Source: Paramesorhizobium deserti (GTDB lineage Bacteria; Pseudomonadota; Alphaproteobacteria; Rhizobiales; Rhizobiaceae). Taken from it: a DNA stretch of 64,000 nt. Shown here one piece after another: positions 16,446-24,873 of the stretch. A program made the translations under genes and the position numbers. The number at the start of each line of letters is the position of its first letter. Position 1 is the stretch's first letter. Location: positions 1 through 64,000 of the forward strand of contig NZ_LNTU01000012.1 of assembly GCF_001558695.1 (NCBI RefSeq). Direction: 5' to 3'. The notes beneath the pieces are model-generated. The model worked only from the letters and a program-made list of their open reading frames with translations, made no database searches and was not told the DNA's origin.

Positions 16446-17378
16446 ATGGTCCGTCTCTTCGTCGGCGTTACGGACAAGGCTTGGTTCGATCAGTTGAGCG
16501 CCTCTGTTCCACATGACGAAGTCAATTTCTGGCAACCCAGCGGGACGACGCAGTTTCGCGCGCTTCAGCCCGGCGAGCTGTTCCTCTTCAAGCTGCATTC
16601 GCCAAACAACTTCATCGTTGGAGGCGGCATCTTCGGTCACGCGTCAATCGCGCCACTGTCTCTGGCCTGGGAAGCCTTTGGCCTTAAGAACGGCGTTTCC
16701 AGTCGCTCTGAAATGCGGGCGCGAATTGCGAGCTATCGCCGCGATCCGATTGCCCTGGACGATCGACAGGATCCCGTCATCGGTTGTCGGATACTGACCC
16801 AGCCGTTCTTTTGGCCGAAAGAGCTCTGGCTGCCTGTTCCGGAGAGCTGGTCGCCAAACATCGTGACCGGTAAGGGATTCAACGCGGAGGAAGGGGAGGG
16901 ACAATATCTATGGTCCGCAGTCACAGATCGATTGAACTCGGTTCCTGAGATTCGCAATACAGAGCCGGTGATGGTTGAGCGCTTCGGTAATCCGACGCTG
17001 ATCAAGCCGAGATTAGGGCAGGGCGCGTTTCGCCTGACGATCACCGATAACTATGAACGCCGTTGCGCTGTCTCGGGTGAAAAGACCCTGCCGATTTTGG
17101 ATGCCGCCCACATCCGTGCTTTCGAGGCTGGTGGAGAGCACGCAGCTTCGAACGGTTTGCTCCTTCGCACTGACATCCATCGGCTTTTCGACCTCGGATA
17201 TGTGACTGTCTCACCGGATGGCCGGTTCGAGGTCAGTGGCCGTCTGAAAGCTGATTTTGATAACGGTCGGCACTACTATGATCTTCAGGGAACGCCCATT
17301 CGCCCTCCCAAGAACCGACATGCTGCGCCGTCAGCCGACGCGCTGTCGTGGCATCGAGAGCACCGGTATCTGGGATGA
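16446..17378 (+). CDS. HNH endonuclease with PUA/EVE-like N-terminus
   Basis: The 310-residue protein has a C-terminal HNH domain: CAVSGEKTLPILDAAHIRAF, ASNGLLLRTDIHRLFD, GYVTVSPDG. The first about 150 residues (MVRLFVGVTDKAWFDQL, NFWQPSG, LQPGELFLFKLH, NFIVGGGIF) look like a PUA-superfamily fold of the EVE/ASCH type. EVE-HNH proteins are known modification-dependent restriction enzymes, so cleavage of modified phage DNA is a reasonable inference; the reader domain assignment is by pattern. It is 45 bp upstream of a second HNH gene on the same strand. Confidence 0.7.
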   Translation: MVRLFVGVTDKAWFDQLSASVPHDEVNFWQPSGTTQFRALQPGELFLFKLHSPNNFIVGGGIFGHASIAPLSLAWEAFGLKNGVSSRSEMRARIASYRRDPIALDDRQDPVIGCRILTQPFFWPKELWLPVPESWSPNIVTGKGFNAEEGEGQYLWSAVTDRLNSVPEIRNTEPVMVERFGNPTLIKPRLGQGAFRLTITDNYERRCAVSGEKTLPILDAAHIRAFEAGGEHAASNGLLLRTDIHRLFDLGYVTVSPDGRFEVSGRLKADFDNGRHYYDLQGTPIRPPKNRHAAPSADALSWHREHRYLG

Positions 17379-17423
17379 ACGCCTCTCTCATAACCGGCCT
17401 TTTGCTGCCGACTGGACGATGCC

Positions 17424-18350
17424 ATGAGTGAGGCTCCGATAGATACGCGCATTCGATTGGCAGCGGTCGAGCACATCAAACGTGCGAGCGCCGGTGGGGT
17501 GATCACAGCAGACGATTTACGGGCGGGATTCCTTATAGACGGGCAGCGAGTTCCGCTGATCAACCCCCAGCGAGGAATATTCAAGCCGGCGTCCATGAAG
17601 TATTTGCTCAGTGTGCGGACCGTCTATCCGCGAACTGGCGCGCGTGTCTGGTATGACGACCAACGTACGGTTCATGCACAAATTGAGCGTGGCGATGAAC
17701 TCATTGACTATGCATTCATGGGTACGGACGCAGGTGCCGCTGACAATCGGTGGCTGCGCGAAGCACGAGATGGTCAAATTCCCATCCTCTACTTCCTTGG
17801 TGTGGCGCCTCAGCGCTACACATTCATCTGGCCAACTTATGTCGCCGAATGGTCAGCAACGGATTTGAAGGTACGCCTTGCCTTCGGCGCTCCAGCCACA
17901 ACGAATAAGGATTGGTCCATTCCAGATGCACCGGAGCGACGATACGGTTTGCGGCTGGTCCGGCAGCGTCTTCATCAAGCCACGTTCCGTGAGGCAATTT
18001 TAAGCGCGTACGGCAATAAGTGTGCGATTACAGGATTGCCGGAAGCGCGACTGCTCGACGCTGCCCACATCATGCCAGACAAAGACGAAGAACTCGGACA
18101 ACCGATCGTCCAAAACGGCCTTCCGCTCTCGAAAATTCATCATGCGGCGTTTGATGCCAATTTGATTGGCATCGATGCAGATTACCGGATCCATGTGAGC
18201 GACGCTCTGCTTTCGATAAACGATGGCCCCATGTTCGAGTATGGGCTTAAAGCTATGGCAGGGCAGCTTATCAAGCTGCCGACCCGTGGTCAGGACTATC
18301 CCGACAGAGGCCGTCTCGAAGAAAGGTTTTCGCAGTTTCGAGATCGATAG
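17424..18350 (+). CDS. HNH endonuclease (COG3440-like)
   Basis: The 308-residue protein has a C-terminal HNH nuclease (NKCAITGLPEARLLDAAHI, QNGLPLSKIHHAAFDANLIG) and a separate N-terminal domain (KYLLSVRTVYPRTGARVWYD, DYAFMGTD, ADNRWLREA, PILYFLGVAP). This matches predicted restriction endonucleases of COG3440. Some family members read DNA modifications, including phosphorothioate in sulfur-binding-domain HNH enzymes; I cannot tell which applies here. With the preceding gene it forms a likely two-gene restriction unit. Confidence 0.75.
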   Translation: MSEAPIDTRIRLAAVEHIKRASAGGVITADDLRAGFLIDGQRVPLINPQRGIFKPASMKYLLSVRTVYPRTGARVWYDDQRTVHAQIERGDELIDYAFMGTDAGAADNRWLREARDGQIPILYFLGVAPQRYTFIWPTYVAEWSATDLKVRLAFGAPATTNKDWSIPDAPERRYGLRLVRQRLHQATFREAILSAYGNKCAITGLPEARLLDAAHIMPDKDEELGQPIVQNGLPLSKIHHAAFDANLIGIDADYRIHVSDALLSINDGPMFEYGLKAMAGQLIKLPTRGQDYPDRGRLEERFSQFRDR

Positions 18351-18516
18351 GTTGAATGTTGAGCACAGCTTAGTGTTGTCAGCTATTGGTTTCTCTCGAA
18401 AAAAATTGCTTCCGTGGTCGTGAAGTAGAGATTTGGGCAAGCTTCACCATGCTATAAAAGTGCGGTGCCTTATTATAACAAATTCTGGCTGAAACATATT
18501 GGGCGGGGCGGTGGAT

Positions 18517-20457
18517 ATGAAGCTAGTGCGGTTGCGTATAAGCAACTTCAGATCGTTTGAAGCGGATTCAACAGAATTAGAACTTGACGATTTGACTTTC
18601 CTGCTCGGGCCAAACGGTGCTGGCAAGACTGCGGTTCTACAAGCATTGGCCAGACTGTTCAGTCTGGATCCGGCGCAACGCAAGGTCAGGAAATCCGATT
18701 TTCACGTTCCGCATGACGAGAAGCCCGATAAGTTGCCTGCCGAACGAGAGCTTTGGATCGAGGCTGATTTTGAGTTCCCCGAACTGTTAGGTAAAGGCGA
18801 AAAGGAAGCTCCTGCGGTTCCTGGAAATTTCGCCCACATGCAGCTAATGGGGATTGAGGGGCCGGCGCAGGTCCGATTCCGGCTGCATGCCAAGATCGAC
18901 CAGGATGATGACATCGAAGAGACCTTCACCTTCGTCATGAAGGTGGACGGCGACGGGAAGCCCCTGGAGCAGAGCCGGGTCGCAAAGCACGATCGCAATG
19001 CCATTCAGGTGCATTACCTGCCCGCCCGTCGTGACCCTGCGGATCATATTTCCTACTCGGCCAATGCGCTGTTGGGTCGTGCGTTGCGTTCTGCGGATTG
19101 GGCAGGGGAGCGCGACAAGATATCCGATCTAACTGAGGAGATCAGCGCGACCCTCGCCGGGAACAGCGCGATCGAGGGAATGACAGACACGCTGTCGACC
19201 CAGTGGGGCAAGCTGCACAAGGGCGACTATTTCGTGGACCCGGCGATTTCATTCGACCGGAGCGAGGTTGAAAACCTTCTGCGCCACATGAGCGTAGGCT
19301 TCACACCAGGCCACGGCGAGCAATTGGTCGACTTCTCCCGGCTGAGCGACGGGCAGCAGTCGCTCCTCTATTTGTCGATTGTGCTGGGCATGCACCAGAT
19401 CGGGGTCGAGGTACTCAGTGGCAAACTGGGGGATGCTTTTGATATCGACAAGCTGCGACCCGCAGTTTTCACACTGATCGCAGTAGAGGAGCCGGAGAAC
19501 AGCCTTTCGCCGCACTATCTGGGCCGCGTCGTCCGAACACTCGAACAATTCGCTGGTGGGCAGGACGCTCAGGCGGTGCTCGCCACGCACTCTCCTTCAT
19601 TGATGCGGCGGGTTCAGCCGGAATCCGTCCGATATATGCGGCTTGATGAAAAACGCACCACGGTTGTCAGATGCATCCAGTTGCCTGAGGACGAGGAGGC
19701 GCACAAATTCGTTCGCGAGGCGGTGCAAGCCTTTCCTGAACTCTATTTCTCGCGCTTCGTGGTTCTGGGCGAAGGTGACAGCGAGGAGGTTGTCCTGCCG
19801 AGGCTACTGGCTGCCGGAGGGATACTCGCCGACGATGCATCGATATCGGTCGTGCCCTTGGGCGGACGACACGTTAACCACTTTTGGCGACTTCTACATG
19901 GCCTAGGAATACCCCATGTCACGCTGCTGGACTTGGATCTCGCACGGTACCAAGGCGGGTGGGGGAGAATCAAATACGCGGCGAAGCAATTGCGGGCATA
20001 TCGCGACGTGGAGAAGATTGGATTCGACGGCGCGCAGGTTAAATCAATCCCCGACTGGAATAGCGAGCAGGGACTGATGTTGGCCGACGATGGCTGGTTC
20101 GAACTCCTTGAAGAGCACAGTGTGTTCTTCTCTTCGCCGCTTGATCTCGATTTTCTTATGATGACTGCCTATCCCGGCGCGTATGGCGTGGAGGACGACG
20201 AGCTTGAGGCTCCGGACGAGGGTGCGCTCAAGGCCGTGCTCGGCAAGAAACGCGATACTGTCAAAGGTCAATACAAGGATGACCAACTCAAATTCTTTGA
20301 CGCTTACAACACGCGATTTAAGCTCGGCAGCAAGCCTGCGTGGCATATTCAGGCGATGGCAAACCTGACGGACAAAGATCTAGCAGACGACTTGCCGGAC
20401 GTTCTCAAGCGCCTGCTGGAGCGCATCCGCGAAGATCTGAAGGCGTTGCCCGAATGA
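18517..20457 (+). CDS. Class 2 OLD-family ATPase/nuclease (GajA-like)
   Basis: From the ATG at 18517 the protein is 646 residues. The ABC-type ATPase has Walker A GPNGAGKT (residues 31 to 38), signature LSDGQQSLL, Walker B LIAVEEPEN and H-loop ATHSPSLM. The C-terminal TOPRIM domain shows FVVLGEGDSEEVVLPRL (about 413) and LLDLDLARY (about 470). OLD proteins next to a UvrD helicase are class 2 OLDs; GajA of Gabija is the best known, an ATP-controlled DNA nickase. It is somewhat longer than GajA. Its stop overlaps the helicase start. Confidence 0.85.
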   Translation: MKLVRLRISNFRSFEADSTELELDDLTFLLGPNGAGKTAVLQALARLFSLDPAQRKVRKSDFHVPHDEKPDKLPAERELWIEADFEFPELLGKGEKEAPAVPGNFAHMQLMGIEGPAQVRFRLHAKIDQDDDIEETFTFVMKVDGDGKPLEQSRVAKHDRNAIQVHYLPARRDPADHISYSANALLGRALRSADWAGERDKISDLTEEISATLAGNSAIEGMTDTLSTQWGKLHKGDYFVDPAISFDRSEVENLLRHMSVGFTPGHGEQLVDFSRLSDGQQSLLYLSIVLGMHQIGVEVLSGKLGDAFDIDKLRPAVFTLIAVEEPENSLSPHYLGRVVRTLEQFAGGQDAQAVLATHSPSLMRRVQPESVRYMRLDEKRTTVVRCIQLPEDEEAHKFVREAVQAFPELYFSRFVVLGEGDSEEVVLPRLLAAGGILADDASISVVPLGGRHVNHFWRLLHGLGIPHVTLLDLDLARYQGGWGRIKYAAKQLRAYRDVEKIGFDGAQVKSIPDWNSEQGLMLADDGWFELLEEHSVFFSSPLDLDFLMMTAYPGAYGVEDDELEAPDEGALKAVLGKKRDTVKGQYKDDQLKFFDAYNTRFKLGSKPAWHIQAMANLTDKDLADDLPDVLKRLLERIREDLKALPE

Positions 20458-22115
20458 TGCGCGTTGACCGATGGACGCCGTCGGATAATCTCAAGCTCGA
20501 GCCGAATGCCCTTGTCGCGGCAACCGAAATTGATCGAAACTTGGCACTGACCGCAGGTCCGGGAGCTGGCAAGACAGAAACGCTTGCGCAGCGGGCGGAC
20601 TTCCTCCTTCGCACGGGCAGCTGTCGATATCCCAAGCGAATTCTAGCGATCTCGTTTAAGGTGGACGCGAGCCAGAACCTCAAGGCAAGAGTTCGGAAGC
20701 GGTGCGGTCACGAGCTAGCAGCGCGGTTCGACAGCCATACGTTTCACGCCTTCGCCAAGCGGATCATTGACCGCTTCCGGCTGGCACTGACGGGAAAGGA
20801 TGCTCTCGATCCAGACTATAGTATCGGGCCAGCGCGGGTCCAAAGGCAGTCGATCACGTTCCAAGACATGGTTCCGCTGGCGGTAACAATCATCGAGTCC
20901 AGTGATATTGCGAGGAACGCCATCCGACAGACCTATAGCCATGTCTTTCTCGATGAGTTCCAGGATTGCAACAAAGAGCAGTACGCACTGATCACAGCCT
21001 GCTTCCTAGACTCTGGCGCTAAGTTAGTTGCAGTCGGCGACACCAAGCAGAGGATCATGGGCTGGGCCGGAGCGCTGGAGGGTATCTTTGAGACCTATGC
21101 AGCAGATTTCGAAGCAGAACCGCTGAACCTCTATCAGAACTTTCGGTCAGCCCCCCGGCTTCGTCGTATGCAAAATGCGATGGTGCGCGTCATGGATCCT
21201 CCCGCTGCGCTCGACGATGCGGAGCTGCCGGGCGAAGATGGCGAGATCGAAATTCTTCACTTCAAGGATGCCACCGCGGAAGCCTCGTATCTTGCTGACG
21301 CGATCAGCGGCTGGATAGAGAAGGATGCCATCGAGCCCTCCGAAATCGCAGTGCTCGTCAGCAAGCAGCAGAACCTCTATTGCCAAGAACTGCGTGTTGC
21401 TCTGCGAGAGCTAAAGGTCCCATTCCGTGAGGAAGACCAGGCGCAGGATTTCGCCTCCGAGCCGGCCGTGAGGCTGCTAACTGACTTTCTCCTCGTGGTC
21501 AGCGGTGGCGCGCAACCGGAGGCGTTTCGGCGGTTGCTGGAAGCCGTCATTTACAGCGAAAGTCTCGATGATGAGCAGGAATACCGTGCTCGTTCTCGGT
21601 GGGACCGCTATGTTGGCGACGTTCGCCAGCAAATAGCGACAGGGCAGATCAATCCTGGCGACTACGATGCGCTGACAAAACTCGCCCAGGAGCTCATCGA
21701 CATGATCGGTCGAGATGCTGTTGTGGCTTTTTCACCGGACTATGCGCAAGGCAACAGGCTAGATCAGTTGATCGAGGGCACGGTAGCCCGAATTTCCGAT
21801 TTGCTTGACGATGGAAGTGACCTCTCCGCGGCGCTGACTGCCTTTTCGGCAGATCGCGCCGTCAGGATCATGTCGATCCACAAGAGCAAGGGCCTGGAAT
21901 TCCACACCGTGATAGTGATGGGCATCGAGAAGGAGACCTTCTGGGGAAAGATCGAAGAGGAACGCGCCGCATATTTCGTCGGGATTTCGCGCGCCAAGCA
22001 AAGGCTCGTGCTCACTGCGTGCGATCGTCGCGACAAGCCAGAAGGGGCGTCACGGTGGACTTCAGAACGGACGGATCAGACGGAGTTTCTCGGCTATGCG
22101 GAAGCTTACGCCTAG
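20454..22115 (+). CDS. UvrD/Rep-type helicase (GajB-like)
   Basis: The start ATGATG at 20454 overlaps the OLD gene stop, giving 553 residues. Superfamily 1A motifs are clear: LTAGPGAGKTET (I), FDSHTFHAFAKR (Ic), VFLDEFQDCN (II), VAVGDTKQRIMGW (III), LYQNFRS (IV), VRIMSIHKSKGLEFHTVIV (V) and YFVGISRAKQRLVLT (VI). In Gabija GajB is the partner of GajA and works as an NTP hydrolase that lets GajA act after phage entry. The coupling supports a two-protein complex. Confidence 0.87.
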   Translation: MMRVDRWTPSDNLKLEPNALVAATEIDRNLALTAGPGAGKTETLAQRADFLLRTGSCRYPKRILAISFKVDASQNLKARVRKRCGHELAARFDSHTFHAFAKRIIDRFRLALTGKDALDPDYSIGPARVQRQSITFQDMVPLAVTIIESSDIARNAIRQTYSHVFLDEFQDCNKEQYALITACFLDSGAKLVAVGDTKQRIMGWAGALEGIFETYAADFEAEPLNLYQNFRSAPRLRRMQNAMVRVMDPPAALDDAELPGEDGEIEILHFKDATAEASYLADAISGWIEKDAIEPSEIAVLVSKQQNLYCQELRVALRELKVPFREEDQAQDFASEPAVRLLTDFLLVVSGGAQPEAFRRLLEAVIYSESLDDEQEYRARSRWDRYVGDVRQQIATGQINPGDYDALTKLAQELIDMIGRDAVVAFSPDYAQGNRLDQLIEGTVARISDLLDDGSDLSAALTAFSADRAVRIMSIHKSKGLEFHTVIVMGIEKETFWGKIEEERAAYFVGISRAKQRLVLTACDRRDKPEGASRWTSERTDQTEFLGYAEAYA

Positions 22116-22221
22116 TCCATCGCCGAAGCGCTGCTCCGCGATTCCGTCCCCGGCCGCACTTGATGAGGCGGTGGTTGGATAGAGGACAGGGGTGACGTGC
22201 GATAATGGATGAGGAATATCG

Positions 22222-24873
22222 ATGGCTGCTGCCATTCTGAGGGAACAAGCGCGATCTGAACTTTTCCGGACCGTTGTTGTAGACGGTCCGCTCGCCCTGC
22301 GCATGGCTCGGCTAAAAGCCGCACGTGCGGGCGTGGTCGGCCTTCAGATCATGACCCTTCCGCAGTTGGCCGCTCGGTTGGCGGGAGGGTTCGTGCGCCC
22401 AGCTCAACGAGAAGAGTTAGAGCCCGTGCTCGCCGATGCGCTTGCCGAAGGCGGGTTCGCGGAGCTGACGCCACTACAGAGTCTGCCAGGGACAGTGCGT
22501 GCCCTGGTGCGGACCTTCGAGCGGCTGTGGTCCGCTGGGGTCGATTTGGCTTCGTTGAGCCCTGAGCCGCGGATTTCAGACCTCGCCCTCATCGACCGCA
22601 GGGTCAGGACGCGGCTCGGGCCTGGCGTCCTCACACCCCCCGACCTGGTGGCGGCTGCCAAAGCGCGGGTCCACCTTGCCGCCGATCTGCTCGGGCCCGT
22701 CGCTTTCGAACACATCGTCTGGGTCGCTCCGGTCTGGCGGAGTCTCGTTGCGGCCGTCGGTGGGGTGACGAGCATGATGAAGCTCCCCGCTGAAGAGGTG
22801 GGCGGCGCGCCGTCCGCCATAGCCGCCTGGGTCTGTGCCGATCCCCATTCGGAAGTGGTCGAGGCCTTGCGATGGGCGCGCGAACTGATCGCGACTGGCA
22901 GGGCCAAGCCCGAGGAGATCGCGATCGCCACCGCCGCCCCCGGTGCTTGGGACGAATCCATGCAGACTCTGGTGGCGAGCGCCGAGTTGCCTGTCCATTT
23001 CTCCCACGGAACGCCGATCCTTTCGACGGTCGATGGGCAGGCATGCGCGGCTCTGGCCGAGCTCTTGGGACAAGGGCTCTCGCAGGAGCGAGTGCGGCGC
23101 TGGCTGGCCCATAGCGCGGGGCGCTGTGCAGCCTTGGCGGCACTTCCCGAGCATCCGCTGGCTGGAATCCAGGCCCAAGTCCATCTTAACGACTTGGTCC
23201 ATTGGCGGCGCGCGCTCGACTTGGCTCAGGGACAGCGGACCGATGGTGCGCGGCCGGCGCTCTCGCTCCTGCCGGCTCTGGAACTGACGAGCAGAGGATG
23301 GGCGGCAGCTGAAGAGGCGGGACAAAGACTATTGCCGGCCTCCGCAGCGCGGGTCTGGAGCGTGGCCCTGCGCGCCGGGCCGGCGGAAGCGCTCGCCTTC
23401 TCGCTGGCGGCATTGCGGATCCCTGACGGCGCCGAACCGGGCAATAGTGTCGTCTGGTGCCCGGCCGCGCATCTGGCGGGCGCCCCACGACGCTTCGTGC
23501 GGCTGATCGGTCTCACTGCCGGAGGTTGGCCCCGAGGCGTTTCCTCCGATCCGCTCCTGCCTGACCACATCCTCTCACTGGACGACGATCAAGCGCCGAC
23601 GCGGCCACAGCTCGATCGGCGGTCGTTCGCCTCGATCGTGCGCCACGCCGAGAATCTTTCCCTCTCCTATAGTCGGCGCAATGGCCGCGGAGGGTTGCAG
23701 ACGCCCAGTCCGCTGTTGCCCGCGAACCTGACACCGGTTCGGCTGGCCCGTCAGCGTGTTCCAGAGCATGCGTTCAGCGAGGCAGACCGGCTGGCCGCTC
23801 GGCCCGAGGAGGCCCGGCAGAGCCCGCGCATCGCCCGCGCCGTCGGATGCTGGCAGGCCCGCCGCTCGGCGGAAGCCAGTGCGCATGACGGTATCATTCA
23901 AGCCGACCATCCGGTGGTGATCCGCGCGTTGGACCAGCCGCAATCGGCGACCTCCTTGCGGCGGCTGCTGCGCGACCCGCAGGGATTCGTGTGGCGCTAC
24001 GCCCTCGGCTGGCGGGAGGCCGTTGTCACCGACCAGGCGTTCGACCTGGACCCACGAGCCTTTGGCGACCTGGTTCACTCGTTGCTCCAGCGGACTGTGA
24101 ATGTTCTCGAGCAAGGATCCGGCTTCGGCCGGGCGTCCGCGGACGAGGTCGAGGCCGCCCTAGACACGGCCCGCGACGCGGTCCTTGTCGAGTGGCCGCT
24201 CGAACGATCGGCGCCGCCGCCGCTGCTGTGGCGCTACACCCTCGATCACGCTTGGACGGTGGCGTTGCGAGCCCTACAGCTGGATCCGAGCTTCGAGGCG
24301 GGGACGCGCAGCTGGACAGAAGTGCGATTCGGTGACCCCGAGGGCGACGCGGCGGACCCGAGGGCGCCATGGGATCCGCACGAGATCGTTCCGGTTCCTG
24401 GCACGCCGCTCACGATCCGCGGCGCCATTGATCGCCTCGAACTCGATACCGGCGACCGGCGAGCCCGGGTCACCGATTACAAGACCGGAGCGGTCCCCAA
24501 GACGCCCCAAGACCTGCGGCTCGGAGGCGGCGCCGAGCTGCAGCGTGTGTTGTACGCTGTCGCGGTGGCCCACCATCGGCCGGAGACCCGGATCCAGGCG
24601 CGACTGGTCTTCTTGGCGGAGGAGACCCCGCAGCCTTACCCGCTTCGGGGCGAAGATCTGGACCAAGCCCTTGCTGCCGCTACTCAGCATCTCAACGCGG
24701 GCGTAGCCCTCGCCCGGGCGGGGACCAGTTTGCCAGGTCCGACCGATCCCTGGGAGGAGTGGAACGAGCTGCGTATCGCCCTGCCGGCGATCGGTGAGCC
24801 TTTCATCAGGATCAAGGACGCGGCCTTCCGTCGCGCATTCGGCGACTTCGCCGCAGTCTGGCGGGCGCGATGA
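22222..24873 (+). CDS. AddB-like PD-(D/E)XK nuclease
   Basis: The start at 22222 has GAGGAA six bases upstream. The 883-residue protein has an AddB-type inactive helicase-like N-terminus (LPQLAARLAGGFVRPAQ; LPGTVRALVRTFERLW) and a RecB-type nuclease domain at the C-terminus: FGDLVHSLLQ (His), GAIDRLEL (Asp) and VTDYKTG (Asp 752, Lys 754). It is shorter than housekeeping rhizobial AddB (about 1,050 residues), and I do not see the AddB iron-sulfur cysteines. AddA follows with a four-base overlap, so they probably form one complex. I take it as an accessory paralogue, since the genome should have its own addAB elsewhere. Confidence 0.75.
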   Translation: MAAAILREQARSELFRTVVVDGPLALRMARLKAARAGVVGLQIMTLPQLAARLAGGFVRPAQREELEPVLADALAEGGFAELTPLQSLPGTVRALVRTFERLWSAGVDLASLSPEPRISDLALIDRRVRTRLGPGVLTPPDLVAAAKARVHLAADLLGPVAFEHIVWVAPVWRSLVAAVGGVTSMMKLPAEEVGGAPSAIAAWVCADPHSEVVEALRWARELIATGRAKPEEIAIATAAPGAWDESMQTLVASAELPVHFSHGTPILSTVDGQACAALAELLGQGLSQERVRRWLAHSAGRCAALAALPEHPLAGIQAQVHLNDLVHWRRALDLAQGQRTDGARPALSLLPALELTSRGWAAAEEAGQRLLPASAARVWSVALRAGPAEALAFSLAALRIPDGAEPGNSVVWCPAAHLAGAPRRFVRLIGLTAGGWPRGVSSDPLLPDHILSLDDDQAPTRPQLDRRSFASIVRHAENLSLSYSRRNGRGGLQTPSPLLPANLTPVRLARQRVPEHAFSEADRLAARPEEARQSPRIARAVGCWQARRSAEASAHDGIIQADHPVVIRALDQPQSATSLRRLLRDPQGFVWRYALGWREAVVTDQAFDLDPRAFGDLVHSLLQRTVNVLEQGSGFGRASADEVEAALDTARDAVLVEWPLERSAPPPLLWRYTLDHAWTVALRALQLDPSFEAGTRSWTEVRFGDPEGDAADPRAPWDPHEIVPVPGTPLTIRGAIDRLELDTGDRRARVTDYKTGAVPKTPQDLRLGGGAELQRVLYAVAVAHHRPETRIQARLVFLAEETPQPYPLRGEDLDQALAAATQHLNAGVALARAGTSLPGPTDPWEEWNELRIALPAIGEPFIRIKDAAFRRAFGDFAAVWRAR

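Noticed and set aside
22116-22221. Strong promoter between the UvrD and AddB-like genes
   Set aside because: Only a poor match (TTGGAT, 20-bp spacer, GATAAT) is present, so I cannot say whether the AddBA-like pair has its own promoter.
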